From NCBI GenBank assembly GCA_949987705.1, contig OX465281.1, forward strand, positions 144,729,395 to 144,793,394: 64,000 bases of DNA, read 5' to 3'. Shown in pieces: positions 32,010 through 43,140 of this stretch; within the stretch, counting starts at the first letter, position 1, and every line of letters starts with the position of its first letter. Made by a program: the position numbers and the translations under genes. Under the pieces are notes generated by a model. It was not told the origin of the DNA. It was given only the letters and a program-made list of their open reading frames with translations, and made no database searches. The DNA is from Thereva unica (Eukaryota > Arthropoda > Insecta > Diptera > Therevidae).

Positions 32010-32600
32010 ATAGTGTTAGTAATAAGGAATCGGACCAGAACGGACCAAAACGGGGGATGAATAATTTGGTAGTATAACAACTACATTCTCTGAGGTAGCA
32101 TAATTGTATTGTTTTTGCATGGTTTTTCGTTGCTTGTCCTACTAATTATAAGTAGTTTTTGTCCTGATACTTATTTACTTACATGTATAGTAAACATATT
32201 TATTTTAATGCAATTTAATAGCACCCTCCATTAAAAAGTATGCGTTGGACTGTACACTTTTAAAAATGCATGTGGTTATTGGAACGCAAAATACATTTTC
32301 TATTTTTTTTTTGATTGATATTAATTGTGATCCCTTTACAATAATAATTGAGTTTTATTATATTATTTTAATCTAATGTTTTTGTGTGTAACAAAAATTC
32401 TTCAATCAGAACTTAGAAAATTTTTGTTAGGCACTGTTATCTAACACATTGATATTTGATATACAGTGCCCGAAATTGATTTAAGTTCACCCACCACTTC
32501 CATGTTTCAGAGCGTTTTCCTCAGCCCCATTTTGTTGTGGAAACCTGAATTTTAATATAGTTGCCTTTCTAGGGGTTGCGAATAAGTGGTAAAAAAATTA
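32010..32600. other. AT-rich spacer, no gene recognised
   Basis: Contains CGAAATTGATTTAAGTTCA at about 32472, repeated in the same sense at about 36270 on the other side of the Tc1-like element. Confidence 0.4.
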
Positions 32601-32964
32601 CACTTACTAGAAAAAGTCTGCGTTCACATGGTGTTAAGATATTTGTAACGTTAAAAAACCAAAAACAAGCAAATATTTTCAGGATTTTGGGTCATTACAC
32701 ATTTCTTCAGCTATCTACATCTGGCAACTCATTTTTTTACCTTTTCTAGTTTTTTAGATAACGGTACATTTCCCAGAAAACATACAAAAATGAGTCAGAA
32801 AAAGTCTCCGTTCACGTATATAATTATGGGATTCCCCGAAATAAATCGGTTCAAATACGCTCTTTCAGGGTGTTGTTGCTATTATTTTTCATTAATAGTT
32901 ATTCTTGCAAGTGGTAATTTCGTGTTTTAAAAAATTTTCATTATAAATAAAAGTTGTTCTTGTC

Positions 32965-33323
32965 ATGGCAGATAAAAATAAAGAAATTAGTGTAAGTGAA
33001 AGAAAAATCATAATAAAATTATGGAAAGAGGGGAACAGCTACAGAAATATAGGAAAAATAGTGGGAAGACAATATTCGTCAATCCAGAGGGTTATAAATA
33101 ATTTCAAATCGACAGGGGAGTTCATCTCCAAGCCTCGTTCTGGTCGTCCATCAAAGTTGTCCGTTAGAGAAAGGCGACATATCGTGGCATTGGTAAAGAA
33201 AAATCCACGACTGACTGCACTCCAAATAGCAACTGCAATCAAAGAAAGCTTCAATAAAAATATTCATCCGGATACTGCAAGGAAAATTCTGAAAAAGGCT
33301 GGATACCATGGCCGGGTAGCCCG
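32965..33323 (+). pseudogene. Tc1 transposase, DNA-binding part
   Basis: ATG at 32965. Two helix-turn-helix halves: SVSERKIIIKLWKEGNSYRN ... RQYSSIQRVINN and LTALQIATAIKE, with the KPRSGRPSKLS GRPR-like linker between them. The sequence is cut after YHGRVAR by the 33324 insertion. Confidence 0.9.
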
Positions 33324-34806
33324 CACAGTGTTTCGCCTAGAACAAGCTAGCTGGACAAAATTATTTTTTGATGTTTCTGGATTTTATTACGTTCTTTAAG
33401 TATTATTGTGATGTTTTCAGAGATATTTTATAATAATTAGGAAAAAATATGGGGCAAGTTTATAATACACAGAACTTTCACATAAATATATTATATTTTG
33501 CACAAAAATCAATAAAAAAAATACTGAATTACAAAAAGATAAGTTAAGTTATTTTAAAATTATTTACACAGAGAAACATAAAAATAAAAACTAATAAAGT
33601 CCGTAAATGTATCAAAGAGAGTTAATAACAAAAAACATATTTCAAAACAAAAAGTAATAAAAAAGGTAATTTGACTATTATTAATCCCCCTCGTCATCGG
33701 AGTCGTCCGTTGAATCATATAAATAATAGCCTTCTTCGTATTGGGAAACTACCGTAGGCACAGATGTTCGAGGCTCTATAGTAGGAGCTACTAAAAGCTT
33801 TAACACTTCTACAGGTAATTTATCCGCTTTCTTTTTGGGAACCTCTCGGAGGCTATTGATCAGTGGATCAGATGTGCAGCGGTCATTAATTCACCGAGGT
33901 CATCAACTCGGCGTTTTTTGGTTTTGAATGACGAATGCTCGAAATCCTTTCTTGGTCTTCCTGCAGGAGTAACATTTTTACATGAAGTTGATGGACGTGG
34001 CTGGGCCGTACATACCCGAAATTGTATTTCCTCCGCATCCAACCAGCTGTGATTTGTAGTTAAAAACTGTTCCTTTGATTTTCCCGCAGCATTCCATTTG
34101 GTGGCAATTTTCGAAGAATAAGCAGCGAAAATATTCTTTATTTGCCTCTTAGAGTCCTCAGTAACATCACGTAAATCAAATTTTGCTGAAACGTAGTTAT
34201 AAAGATGGATGTTTCTTTGATATTTCTCCTTTTTTGCCCATTCTTCAAAAAACTCCATTCTTGAAATGGAATGAAGATGTTCTGCAAAAAAAGGTTCTAC
34301 TCAAGTCTGCTCGATGAAACATATATAGAAATAGATATGAACGCTGTAGCTAAATAATATACAAAATGTAGACTGTTGGCAGGCGTTGGCAGGTATTTGC
34401 CAGTCCATGGAAGTTACAAAACTAAGAAAAACGAACACGTGTTTTAACATCTTTTTAAAATCTTCCTTTGCATTTTTGTAGCCGCATTTTAAAAAATTAG
34501 CACTTACCTTCAAATATAATATCCATCACTAAAACTTTCCACAAAATAACTTACTGTCAATCATACGATGTGTTATTGCAATGATTACAGAAATGCAAGT
34601 GATTAAATAGTCCACTTACACTTATATCAGTAGTGTTCCGCTTTAGCTGACTTCTTCACACTATGACTCATCACATTGAAGAGTGATACACAAACATTTA
34701 TTGAATTTGGGGGTTTCAATGTGTTATTTTCTTTATCTAATTACTCATTTCTAGAAATCTGACAATGACTTTTGTCCACCTAGCTTGTTCTAGGCGAAAC
34801 ACTCTG
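33324..34806 (-). mobile_element. Transib-like element with RSS-like ends
   Basis: Left end CACAGTGTTTCGCCTAGAAC; right end, read inward, CAGAGTGTTTCGCCTAGAAC. Both continue AAGCTAG and then GGACAAAA. The duplication is GCCCG (33319-33323, 34807-34811), five GC-only bases, and removing the insert rejoins the Tc1 reading frame. A 5-bp GC-rich duplication and a CACAGTG tip are Transib hallmarks. The ACAAAA block lies 24 nt after the heptamer, like a 23-RSS nonamer. Confidence 0.65.
33860..34258 (-). pseudogene. Probable N-terminal fragment of a Transib-type transposase
   Basis: The 132-aa minus frame begins MEFFEEWAKKEKYQ and has a nuclear-targeting-like stretch (AGRPRKDFEHSSFKTKKRRV) that I associate with N-termini of insect Transib-like proteins. 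No DDE core is present; the remainder of the element is too short. A downstream acidic block (PSSSDDEGD type, at about 33690-33720) may be the displaced C-terminus. Identification depends mainly on the flanking ends. Confidence 0.45.
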
Positions 34807-35050
34807 GCCCGTAAGAAACCGTTCGTTTCGCGGGTCAACCGACAAAAGCGCATTGCCTTTGCAAAGCAATATATAAATAAGCCAATAGAGTTTTGGAAGA
34901 AGGTAATATTTTCAGACGAAAGTAAATTCTGCATTTTTGGCATAAAAGGGCGTAAATTAATATGGAGGCAGTCAGGAACAGCATTCCGAAAAGAAAACTT
35001 ATTTCCTACTGTAAAACATGGTGGCGGTGGAGTAATGGTATGGGGGTGTA
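34807..35050 (+). pseudogene. Tc1 transposase, first part of the DDE core
   Basis: Continues the Tc1 frame with KKPFVSRVNRQKRIAFAKQY, the first catalytic Asp in IFSDESKF and the KHGGGGVMVWGC motif. It is cut by the T-run of the inverted LINE-A fragment. Confidence 0.9.
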
Positions 35051-35485
35051 TTTTTTTTTTTTTTTATGTGATAGTCTAAGCTCAGGTGTCACCCTTTGTA
35101 CTACTAGTACGTCATGTCGTTTAGGTCATGGTGCAATGTCCAGTAGTAAGCTTAGCTCGAAAGATAGAGAGAAGGACATAATAGGTTAGGGGGAGTCAAG
35201 GGGGTGTTGCAGAAAGTGGCGATGAACCTTGCGTTTGAACTCTTGGATGTTGTATGAGTTCGGGAATACCGTCTTTGGAAGGTTGTTCCACAGACGAGTG
35301 GTTCTTGATATAAACGAATTTCTAGATCGGAGTGTGCGCGAAGATAAGGGCTGTAAACTGAGGGGTTGAGCCGAGCGGGCAAGTCTTGTGTTGCGGGAAA
35401 AATGTTGCCGTGGAGGCATAAGGTTACTTATTTCAGTGGAGCAATCATTATGAAAAAAACGATAAAATTTTGCTAGAGCTGCAAC
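35051..35485 (-). mobile_element. LINE-A copy 3, 5'-truncated 3' end
   Basis: Minus strand: 3' UTR with GTACAAAGGGTGAC and CTATCACAT, followed by a 15-nt A-run (35051-35065 as T), and the ORF2 C-terminus (FYRFFHNDCSTEI, TTRLWNNLPKTVFP) in the expected frame order. No clear target duplication: Tc1 coding sequence resumes at once on the other side. Confidence 0.88.
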
Positions 35486-35912
35486 GAGTAATGGCGTTGG
35501 GAAAATGGAGTTTATAGAATCCACTATGAATAAATTTGGTTATCTCGCCATTTTAAAAAATAATTTGAAGCAGAGTGCGGAGATGCTCGGCTTAGGTAGG
35601 GGTTTTTACTTCCAGCATGATAACGACCCCAAACATACAGCCGAGATTGTAAGGCTCTGGTTACTCTATAAAGTCCCGAAACAACTACATACACCCCCGC
35701 AATCACCAGATCTGAACCCCATCGAACAATTATGGGCTTCCCTAGAAAGAAGAATTCGACAACATACGATCACAAGCAAACAAATGTTGAAAAATGTTTT
35801 CATAGAGGAGTGGAACAAAACAAGTGTTGAAGAGACGTCTAAGCTCGTCAATTCGATGCCACAGAGACTCCGAGCGGTCCTCAGAAATCGAGGATACCCC
35901 ACCAAATATTAA
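35486..35912 (+). pseudogene. Tc1 transposase, C-terminal DDE part
   Basis: Second catalytic Asp in FQHDNDPKHTA and the Glu in SPDLNPIEQLW give a DD34E arrangement. It ends MPQRLRAVLRNRGYPTKY at 35912, the usual Tc1 C-terminus. Without the two insertions the gene would be nearly complete. Confidence 0.92.
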
Positions 35913-36343
35913 TTTTTAATAAATTACGTTTAGAATTTTTGATTGTCTTTTATTTTTTTATATTTGTTACAACTGAACGCAGACTTTTTCTGCCTCATTT
36001 TTGTATGTTTTCTGGGAAAAGTACCGTTATCTAAAAAACTAGAAAAGGTAAAAAAATGACTTTCCATGTGTAGATTACTGAAGAAATGTGTAGTAAATTA
36101 ATGACAGAAAATCCTGAAAATATTTGTTTGTTTTTGGTTTTTTAACGTTACAAATATCTTGAAACCATGTGAACGCAGACTTTTTCTAGTAAGTGTCGCT
36201 AGCTCTCTTAATAACTGAAAAATGCATACCGGAAGTAAAAGCGTTTCAATTTGAAGCACTTTTAGTGCGAAATTGATTTAAGTTCAGTTAAAAAATATAT
36301 AGAAAAAAGGGTTCTTATTGCTATAAATGAACTTTATTTAATA

Positions 36344-37098
36344 CTAGCAAAAACCCGCGTGCGTTGCAACGCCTTTAAATAAAAACAGTACGGAATAGGA
36401 AAAAGGTGTAATGAAAAAAGAACAAATCTGGAAAAATTGATTTTGGATACATAAAAGATTTTGAAGTTACCTATAAAAAATATGTTATAACATATAATTA
36501 AATTATTTAAGTATAACATCAATGGAGTATAAAAGTCGTATATACTCGTATTCTCAAAATGTATATAGCGAATAAATACATTGCACACACATTTCCTCTC
36601 TGTTTTCTTCATTTCGGCTTGAGACGAACATGGACAACATTAAAAATATGTGTGTTGGTTTTGTTGCGGCAACAGTACTAACAGTATTACTTAGATAGCG
36701 TGTGGTGAAAACCGATAGAGATAGGAAAATGTAAAATTATGTAAAACTTGATATTTTATCTTAATGCGAGTGTATAAACAATATTTTTTGTTTTTCCATT
36801 TGGTGCATAAATAAACAATTACTTTGGTGTTCCGACTCTGGAGCAAGAAACATATAGTTGACCATGGGCAAAACATGGATTTCTAAATTTAATCCAGCAA
36901 CGCTTAGAGATTGTCCTTGGGCTTTATTGATTGTGATGGAAAAGGCAAGGCGCACTGACTGGAACCTGAAGTCGCTTGAAATTGAACGGCAAACCGGTGG
37001 GAATCATGGGAATGCGAGGAATCAGCACACTTTCTCCTTTGAAAGTTTAGGAGTCCATAAGGAACAAACACACAAACATTGACTATTATATATATAGA
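36344..37098 (-). mobile_element. Helitron remnant
   Basis: On the minus strand it starts TCTATATATATAATAGTC and ends GCGTTGCAACGC (hairpin) ... GGGTTTTTGCTAG, with A before and T after, as expected for a Helitron at an AT target. The 3' end matches the Helitron at 56494-58471. Confidence 0.85.
36740..37050 (-). pseudogene. Helitron helicase, C-terminal fragment
   Basis: Minus-strand pieces in two or three frames: GESVLIPR-like block, RLAFSITINKAQGQSLSVAG (helicase motif V/VI region of Pif1-type Helitron helicases), then HGQLYVA-like and VIVYLCTKWKNKKYCLY at the end. Frameshifts near 36870 and 36960. It encodes only the last ~100 residues of a protein normally well over 1000 residues long. 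Confidence 0.8.
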
Positions 37099-37194
37099 TT
37101 TAATCGATCCTCCATTGTTTTTATTACTGGAAAAAATCTTTTTCTCATACTCGCCACTAATGTGGGGAGCATTTACTCCGGAATTAAATTCCAA

Positions 37195-37567
37195 GCATGT
37201 TAAATGCTTATTTTGAGCGATTCTACTTTTTCAAATTGCCTTCCATGGGCATAAACCTTCTTGACTACAATTCCCCAAAGGTTTTCTATTGGATTTAGAT
37301 CAGGAGAGCGTGCCGGCCAATCCAAAACTGATATCTGCTGCTCCTCAAACCACTTCATACTAGCTCTTTCTTTATGGATAGGTGCACTATACTATTGAAT
37401 GATCCAATTATCGCTAAGCGCTTCCTCTCCAATTGACACCAAAACATCGCCCAAAAGTGAAATTTAGTGTGCACCACACATTCGGTTACTTATTTAACAA
37501 ATTGGACTCTTTGCACGAGCAGAAAAAGCGGCTCAAACCACCACTGTGCCTCCCCCAAATTTCGGCT
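37195..37567 (-). pseudogene. Second Tc1-like transposase fragment
   Basis: Minus strand: FGGGTVVV..AAFSARAKSPI (the HGGGSVMVWG motif), APIHKERASMKWFEEQQISV and WPARSPDLNPIENLWGIVVK with the catalytic Glu. Several stops and a frameshift near 37390. It is a different family from the 32601 element. The Transib-like element at 37573 interrupts it; a few more codons may continue after 40236. Confidence 0.85.
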
Positions 37568-37593
37568 CGTCGCACAGTGGGACCAAATCCAAA

Positions 37594-38871
37594 CTAGTTG
37601 GGATGTGGGTTTGACCCCTTCGGTCCACACGATTAACTTCCCAGTATGATGAACGAAGATGGAATAAACTGACTTCTTACAAAATAGTTATACGTTTAGC
37701 ACTAAAAGGAAAATTGGCTAGTATCAGAACTGATGACAAAGCAATCCCGAGAGAAGCTAGTTCAAATAACTATTATAGTAGTGAATTCAAAAGATTTTTC
37801 TAAAGAACTTGTTTTTCCTGAACGTTAACAAACAAACATGTCCTCCGTATTTCGTTCGCTGCACTAAAACGGGTGTACAAATTCGTATTGAGCGTGCTGA
37901 AGCGCCGTTGGTAAACTGAGAAGTGAATGACTTCATTTGGAAATTCCAAACCTTTCCGGAGATGTTAGCAAAACTGTAACTGTTAAGTACTTGTCAGACT
38001 TGACCAAAAAGAACAAATTTTGCGGTAGCTACTGGAAATCCCGGGATAAACCGCAATTTGCTGAAACTGTATAACGCGTAGAAAACAATTTCCCGTCAAA
38101 AAGTGCTAATCCAAGGTTTGAAAAATTCGCGCTTTTTGTAAAGCGTAACGAAATTTTTGCACGATTTTGAAAGGTTGTCGGATTTTGACAAGTGATGTTT
38201 TGTTCGAAGTTTAGAACGGGTCTCATTCCATCGAGTTTATTAGATATTAGCAAAACTTGTCAATTTAAGGTCTTTCTGACAATTAGCCGAATTTAAACAA
38301 AAAAGGCCCGACAGAATATTATGAAATTTTTTTCAGAGCATTTCTTCGTTAATATTCTTTTTTCGGCAGCTCAATGAAATCGATATAGTTTTTAGTTCGC
38401 GCGGTATCGTGCAGGTACAAAAATCACTTATGTCATTTAAACCAAAGACCCGCTGGACCGAATATTATAAAAATCTTTTCAGTTTATATTGTCGCTAATA
38501 CGCTTCGAACGGCACCTCACCTCACCTAGTAAGTCAATATCGTTCGTGGTTCGGGAGATATCGTGCAGGTACAAAAATCACTTACGTCGCTTAAACAAAA
38601 AAACGGCTGGACCGAATTTCATGAAAATCTTTTAAGATCATATTTCGGTTAAACGCTTCGAACGACACTTCAACGAAGTCGATATCAGTTTTGGTTCGCG
38701 CGATATCGTGCAGGAAAAAATGACCACATCCGTACGCACATACACACACACACATACTTCCTCCCAATTTTTTGCTTAAAATGCTCCTGGGACCTTGAAA
38801 GATGAAAATACGTTGAAATTTTCGATTTCGATTTTCGGACCGATTACAATAACTTCCTATACTGGGAAGTT
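37594..38871 (-). mobile_element. HINE copy 2
   Basis: Same 5' start (AACTTCCCAGTAT, here at 38871 reading left), tandem units at about 38400-38710, and the same stem-loop and CTAG end at 37594-37640. Compared with copy 1 it is about 350 bp shorter. It is inserted between A and A (T/T on its strand) inside the left terminal repeat of the Transib-like element, which gives a precise empty site by comparison with the right end. Confidence 0.85.
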
Positions 38872-39941
38872 AAAAAGCTGGCCAAAAGTCTAGAAAAAAA
38901 GTTTATAGATTGCGGTTTGTTTTGGGGGAGATGATTCGAGGACACTTCCAATAGTGAGCAATAAGTCACGGAAGGTTAGATTTTTATCTACGGACTGAGA
39001 AATTGTAGTTACTACTTTACTCTTTTTGCTTATTTTTAAACGTTAATATTGTGAAAAAAGGTTCACGTTTTCAAAACGCTATAAAAAATTAAGTAACCAA
39101 GCACTCGTGGTCGTGTAAAGTGGAATTTTCTTTGGAAGGTATGTAGAGTATAAAAAAAATTGCACTATACCCATTAAGCAAGTATATAATACACAGTAAG
39201 CATCTATTACACGTGCTTTTTATGAATTAGGATTGTAAGAATGCGATATATATTGGACAAAAAGTAATATTGCTCCACTCTGCTCCACTGGAAAATTTGC
39301 TGGGCGTTGTTGGTAAAGGTGTATTCCTTCACCTCCAAAAAAAATCCGCTGCCCAAAATTGCCCCTCCGTCTTTTAAGGGGTCACTTACGTCCAGCACTA
39401 GCCCATGGAAATGGTACTTCAATATTGCAAAAATGAGGGACAAGGTTTTATTTTTGGGATGTGTAGGGGGGGTCAGTGTGAGCTTAAATCTGAGTTTTCG
39501 GGATTCTAACTCACTCCCCCCCAATTTGGCCACCATCTTGGAAAAGGTGCGCAAATGGTTTTTCCATTATATATCTCCGTAACAGTACATCTTACAGAAA
39601 ATTTGGAAGGGCACTTTTTGTTTATAATTAAATTATCTACAATATATTAGCAAGATATTTTTCTGCAAATTTAATAATTAAGAAGTTATAAGCCTTAGAA
39701 CACCAAAATTAGTCACAGTATTTTCTTTTAATGGCTATAGCTCTGAATGTTCGACATCAGAAGATAAAGATACAACTTTTACTTGTATTCACAATGATTT
39801 TCTTCTGTAATTGCATTCTTAAAAATTCTTATTTTGTTTTTCTAATAAACAATAACTTCCTAATAAAATAACTTGCTTATAAAAAAATTAATCAAAAGTA
39901 TTAAACATTATATTAAAACAAATTTTTTGATTTTTTTAAGA

Positions 39942-40205
39942 GGTTATGTTAACCATATTGAGTCCGCCATTTTGAAAATAGAAATTTCGACACCGGATTC
40001 GTCATCAGCGACCCCGAAAACCCCTAAGTGAGATGTTTTGGTATCATTTACTAAAGTTTTTGACTATTTGGAGGGGTTATGTTAACCATATTGAGTCCGC
40101 CATTTTGAAAATCGAAATTTCGACACCGGATTCGTCATCAGCGACCCCGAAAACCCCCGAGTGTAAAATTTGAGATCATTTAATGCACTTTTTGACTTTT
40201 GGCCA
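39942..40205. repeat. Tandem duplication, 133-bp period
   Basis: GGTTATGTTAACCATATTGA begins at 39942 and 40075. The units share CGACACCGGATTCGTCATCA and GCGACCCCGAAAACCCC with few differences. Inside the Transib-like element. Confidence 0.9.
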
Positions 40206-40259
40206 GCTTTTTTGGATTTGGTCCCACTGTGCGTCGGGCGCGTCGGTTTTTCTCTAGTT

Positions 40260-40806
40260 TTTTTTTTTTTTTATCTCTAATTGATGTGTCTAGAACTTTA
40301 GTTGAGATTGAATCATCTATAATTTATATTATTAATAAAAATTAAAGAACACATTTTTCTAACTGTATTGATTAAACAACTCAGTTTTTTTATGTTATAA
40401 TTAAATTGTAATCTCGTGTTTGATTTTGTTTTGAATTTAATTTACAATGATTGGTTGAATATGATGGATTAAGGACACCGTTATTGGCTTAGCAGCGGGG
40501 ATGCATTTCGCCCGGAATTCTTTTTCAGGTCGTCAGTGTAAATACCCAGCTTCCGCTCGGATGTGGGACGCTCATGTGCAGGTAAGTGGTGGTGCACAGA
40601 TGTAGGTGGTACCTCTGGGGTCTCACTACCCCACGACATTCCGGCGAGCCAGCTTTTCTTTGGAGTCCCGAGATATCGCCTGGATAATTTTTGAATGAGG
40701 GAGATGGATTATTTTGGGTAACGGTATGGTCTAACTTTTTTGTTTTTTTTTTTTTGTGTGGGAATATGAGGTTGTCTTCTTCAGGCAACCAATCTTAGAT
40801 TCTCAT
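40260..40806. other. Unassigned, with T-runs at both sides
   Basis: T-runs at 40259-40273 and 40738-40755 could be inverted poly(A) tails of short retroposons (e.g. minus-strand element 40500-40755 ending in A). The minus frame at 40525-40788 is not recognised. Confidence 0.35.
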
Positions 40807-41578
40807 TACACATATTCATATAATTCCTACGATTTTTCTCTTAATTATAGTGTTGAAAAACCGCAGTTTTTGTTTGTTTTTAAGAAAAAGTTCAAAGAGC
40901 TCCCGAAGAAAACTCAAAAGAAAAGCTTTTTATTTAAAAATACTGGAAAAAGGGTGGTTTTTAATCGTGTTTTTAAGGTGTTAAATCAAACTTTACATAC
41001 ATTTCATGAAAATGGGGTTGTAGAGCAGCTCTTTGGGAATAAATTGGGCTCATCAAAAAATTTCTAGGACCACTGTTGGCCTTGTTCAAACTTTTTTTTG
41101 TGAAACAGGTGTTTTTACATTTTTGAGATTTACTCGAAAAGTTACCGTTATTTTTTCATAAAATTTTTATTGTAGGTAGGCACAATCAGCCCCGCAATTT
41201 AAGCCCTGACATAAGGTTCTACGATAATTACACTCCCTATAATTAAATGTCAAATAACGGCGATTTTTAATGGTTTTTGAATTTTTCTGCAAAAACCTGT
41301 TGACCGATATCAATGATCCAAAACTCATAAATTTCGTCTTCTTAAGCACTATTATGTAGTATTTTTTGTTTTCCAAAACAACATTTTGTTCGTACCCAAA
41401 ACGTGAAAAATTGTGTTTTCACTACTATTATTAGCTTTTTACCACCAGTTGCTCTGGAGCCTGGACCAATTTTATCCAAAACACATTCATTGAATTCCTA
41501 CGATTTTTCTCTTAATTATAGCGTCAAGAAATCGCAGGGTAGATTTATTTCAACTTTTTTGCTATCGCTCCTGGACTA
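40807..41578 (+). repeat. Repeat family X, partial copy
   Basis: Shares the centre (AATTTCTAGGACCACTG, GTAGGTAGGCAC) and the whole right arm of 30835-32009, ending GCTATCGCTCCTGGAC and TA. The left arm is replaced by a short diverged part. Confidence 0.8.
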
Positions 41579-41639
41579 TAATGAAGACGCGTGACGGTAA
41601 TAAAGTGATAAGTGCCAGTAAAGTAGGTGATTAATTTTT

Positions 41640-41912
41640 GCACAGTTTGAAGAAATCACATGCATTGTATAATTTGAGAAAAGTTCCTGATAACAACTTT
41701 GTGTTGTGGCATGAACGGTATGGTTATCTGAATGCAACTGCGTTGAGTTCATTATATATAGGCATGACATGGTGCGAGGATTGAACCTAAAGAAAACACT
41801 CGAAACAATTGATTATGAAATCTGTTTAAAGGCGAAGATAAAAAGTACTCCATTCCCCACAAATACTACCATTCGAAGCATAGAGGTACTGGAAGTCGTG
41901 CATGGCTTGTAA
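41640..41912 (+). pseudogene. Ty1/Copia-type pol fragment (GAG-pre-integrase region)
   Basis: Reads HALYNLRKVPDNNFVLWHER with YGYLNATALSSL, then in a shifted frame MVRGLNLKKTLETIDYEICL and KSTPFPTNTT, EVLEVVHG. The LWH(x)R(x)GHLN-like block, the following Cys and the P-F-P and LE-x-VH steps match the zinc-binding segment before a Copia integrase. Only one of the expected metal-binding Cys remains (YEICLKAK). It ends at a palindrome. Confidence 0.65.
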
Positions 41913-41972
41913 ATATAGAAGGCTTTGGGCATGCGCACTGCCATAGCCTTCTATAATATTCTAGCCATGCAA
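41899..41972. repeat. Palindrome with ~25-bp arms
   Basis: GCATGGCT..TATAGAAGGCT pairs with AGCCTTCTATA..AGCCATGC around the loop TTGGGCATGCGCACTGCCAT. It would form a long stem with two small bulges. Confidence 0.8.
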
Positions 41973-42015
41973 ACGCTCTTGCATGTATTAGTACTTTGAC
42001 CGGGTCTCTTAAACG

Positions 42016-43138
42016 TCAAAGTTTGTTCAGAGGTGAAATCAAAGCGAAGACAAAGAAAGAACGTTGTCCAATTAAAGTACGGAAACGCGGGATTATCAAA
42101 TTATTATTTCTAAGCGATTGTGAGAGCTCTACGAACTCATTAAGGTAAGCAGGCTTGCGTTGGTGTAATATATCATTTAATAAGCGCAGAAGCCTATACT
42201 CACGATAGTTACTCAGGGAGCAGCCCAAAACGGAATTTAAATAGGGTGAAATATGGTCAAAACGTCACAGCTTATACACAAAACGAACGAAATCATTAAA
42301 GGCCAGTTCAAGCTTCCGAGCGCAAGAAAAATCGAGAGAGGGGAAAATTGAGAGGCCATGCATTAGAAGAGGTAAAAGTAAGGCTTTAAGCAAATTCAAT
42401 CGAACGGTCCTTTTAAGCAATGGTATCTAAGTTTTGCCAGGAGCACATATGTCTTGCCAACAATAGAATTGATGTGATCGCAACAGGTCATATCGCTATT
42501 AAGAATGACTCCTACATTTCTTACTTTATTGACGCGGTCTAGAGGAACTCCATTTAAGGAGATTACTGGATGGTTAGGGTAAGAGATAAGAGAATGAGAG
42601 AACAGAATATAATGTGATTTCAATGGGTTTAATAATTGTAGTAAGTTCAATGATGACCAGCAGTAGACACGGCGCACGTCGGCTGCAATCTTCTCCATAC
42701 AAGTGTGGACTTGACTTTTTGGCGCTGAAATATATAGCTGGACATCATCTGTATACATATGAACCTTACAGTCTTTTATTGCTAAGGGAAGATCGTTAAT
42801 AAAAACGCTGAATAAAAGTGGCCCAAGAATAGAGCCCTGGCGAACGCCATTAGTAATCATACCAATAGTGGACCTAGACTCACCGAGTTTAACTATTTGA
42901 GAGCGGTTGGATAAAAAGCTATGCAAAGGTTTAAGAGCAGTTGGGAACAGCGGACTTGAGAGGAAAGTTTCTCCAGAAGCAGAGAGTGATTGACATTATC
43001 AAAAGCTTTAGAAAAGTCCAGCAACAATAAACAACAAACGTTATGTTCGTCAAGAGACCTACGGATATCATTTGTAACTTTAAGGAGTGCAGTTTCGCAG
43101 CTATGATGTTTTCGGAAACCAGGGGCCAGTTCACGCAA
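42016..43138 (-). pseudogene. Jockey-superfamily LINE RT, decayed
   Basis: Minus strand in order: PGFRKHHSCETALLKVTNDI, LLLLDFSKAFDNVNHSLLLE, GVRQGSILGPLLFSVFINDL, MYTDDVQLYIS (YTDD), the thumb GVPLDRVNKVRNVGVILNSD and a C-terminal piece ending RNNNLIIPRFRT. At least three frame changes. Similar to but distinct from the LINE at 4681-6722. No endonuclease; 3' end not defined. Confidence 0.85.
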
Positions 43139-43140
43139 TT

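Larger units (their letters stand above)
32601..36195 (+). mobile_element. Tc1-like transposon with ~220-bp inverted repeats, doubly interrupted
   Basis: Ends 32601-32822 and 35972-36195 are inverted (CACTTACTAGAAAAAGTCTG at the tip; AACGTTAAAAAACC and GATAACGGTAC inside). Between them is a Tc1 transposase in three pieces, split by a Transib-like element (33324-34806) and a LINE-A fragment (35051-35485). Confidence 0.85.
37573..40231. mobile_element. Transib-like non-autonomous element, its left end split by a HINE
   Basis: The tips are CACAGTGGGACCAAATCC at 37573 and its inverse at 40214-40231, flanked by CGTCG on both sides (37568-37572; 40232-40236). The terminal repeat continues AAAAGCTGGCCAAAAGTC; on the left this part is displaced to 38872 by HINE copy 2. 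The CACAGTG start with a 5-bp GC-rich duplication matches Transib. No transposase: 38890-39930 has no recognisable coding sequence. Confidence 0.75.

Noticed and set aside
33318..34814. hAT element with an 8-bp duplication (CAGTG tips)
   Set aside because: An 8-bp duplication needs mismatches; taking CACAGTG/CAGAGTG as tips gives a perfect GCCCG duplication and restores the Tc1 frame.
35031..35500. GAGTAATGG on both sides of the LINE-A fragment as its target duplication
   Set aside because: Both occurrences are accounted for by the Tc1 transposase reading frame and the left one is not adjacent to the A-run.
32472..36290. Direct repeat CGAAATTGATTTAAGTTCA as a target duplication of the Tc1-like element
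   Set aside because: The copies lie ~70-110 bp outside the inverted repeats and are in direct orientation; Tc1 elements duplicate only TA.
40525..40788. Protein frame on the minus strand
   Set aside because: No conserved pattern; it lies next to a T-run and is probably part of a short retroposon.
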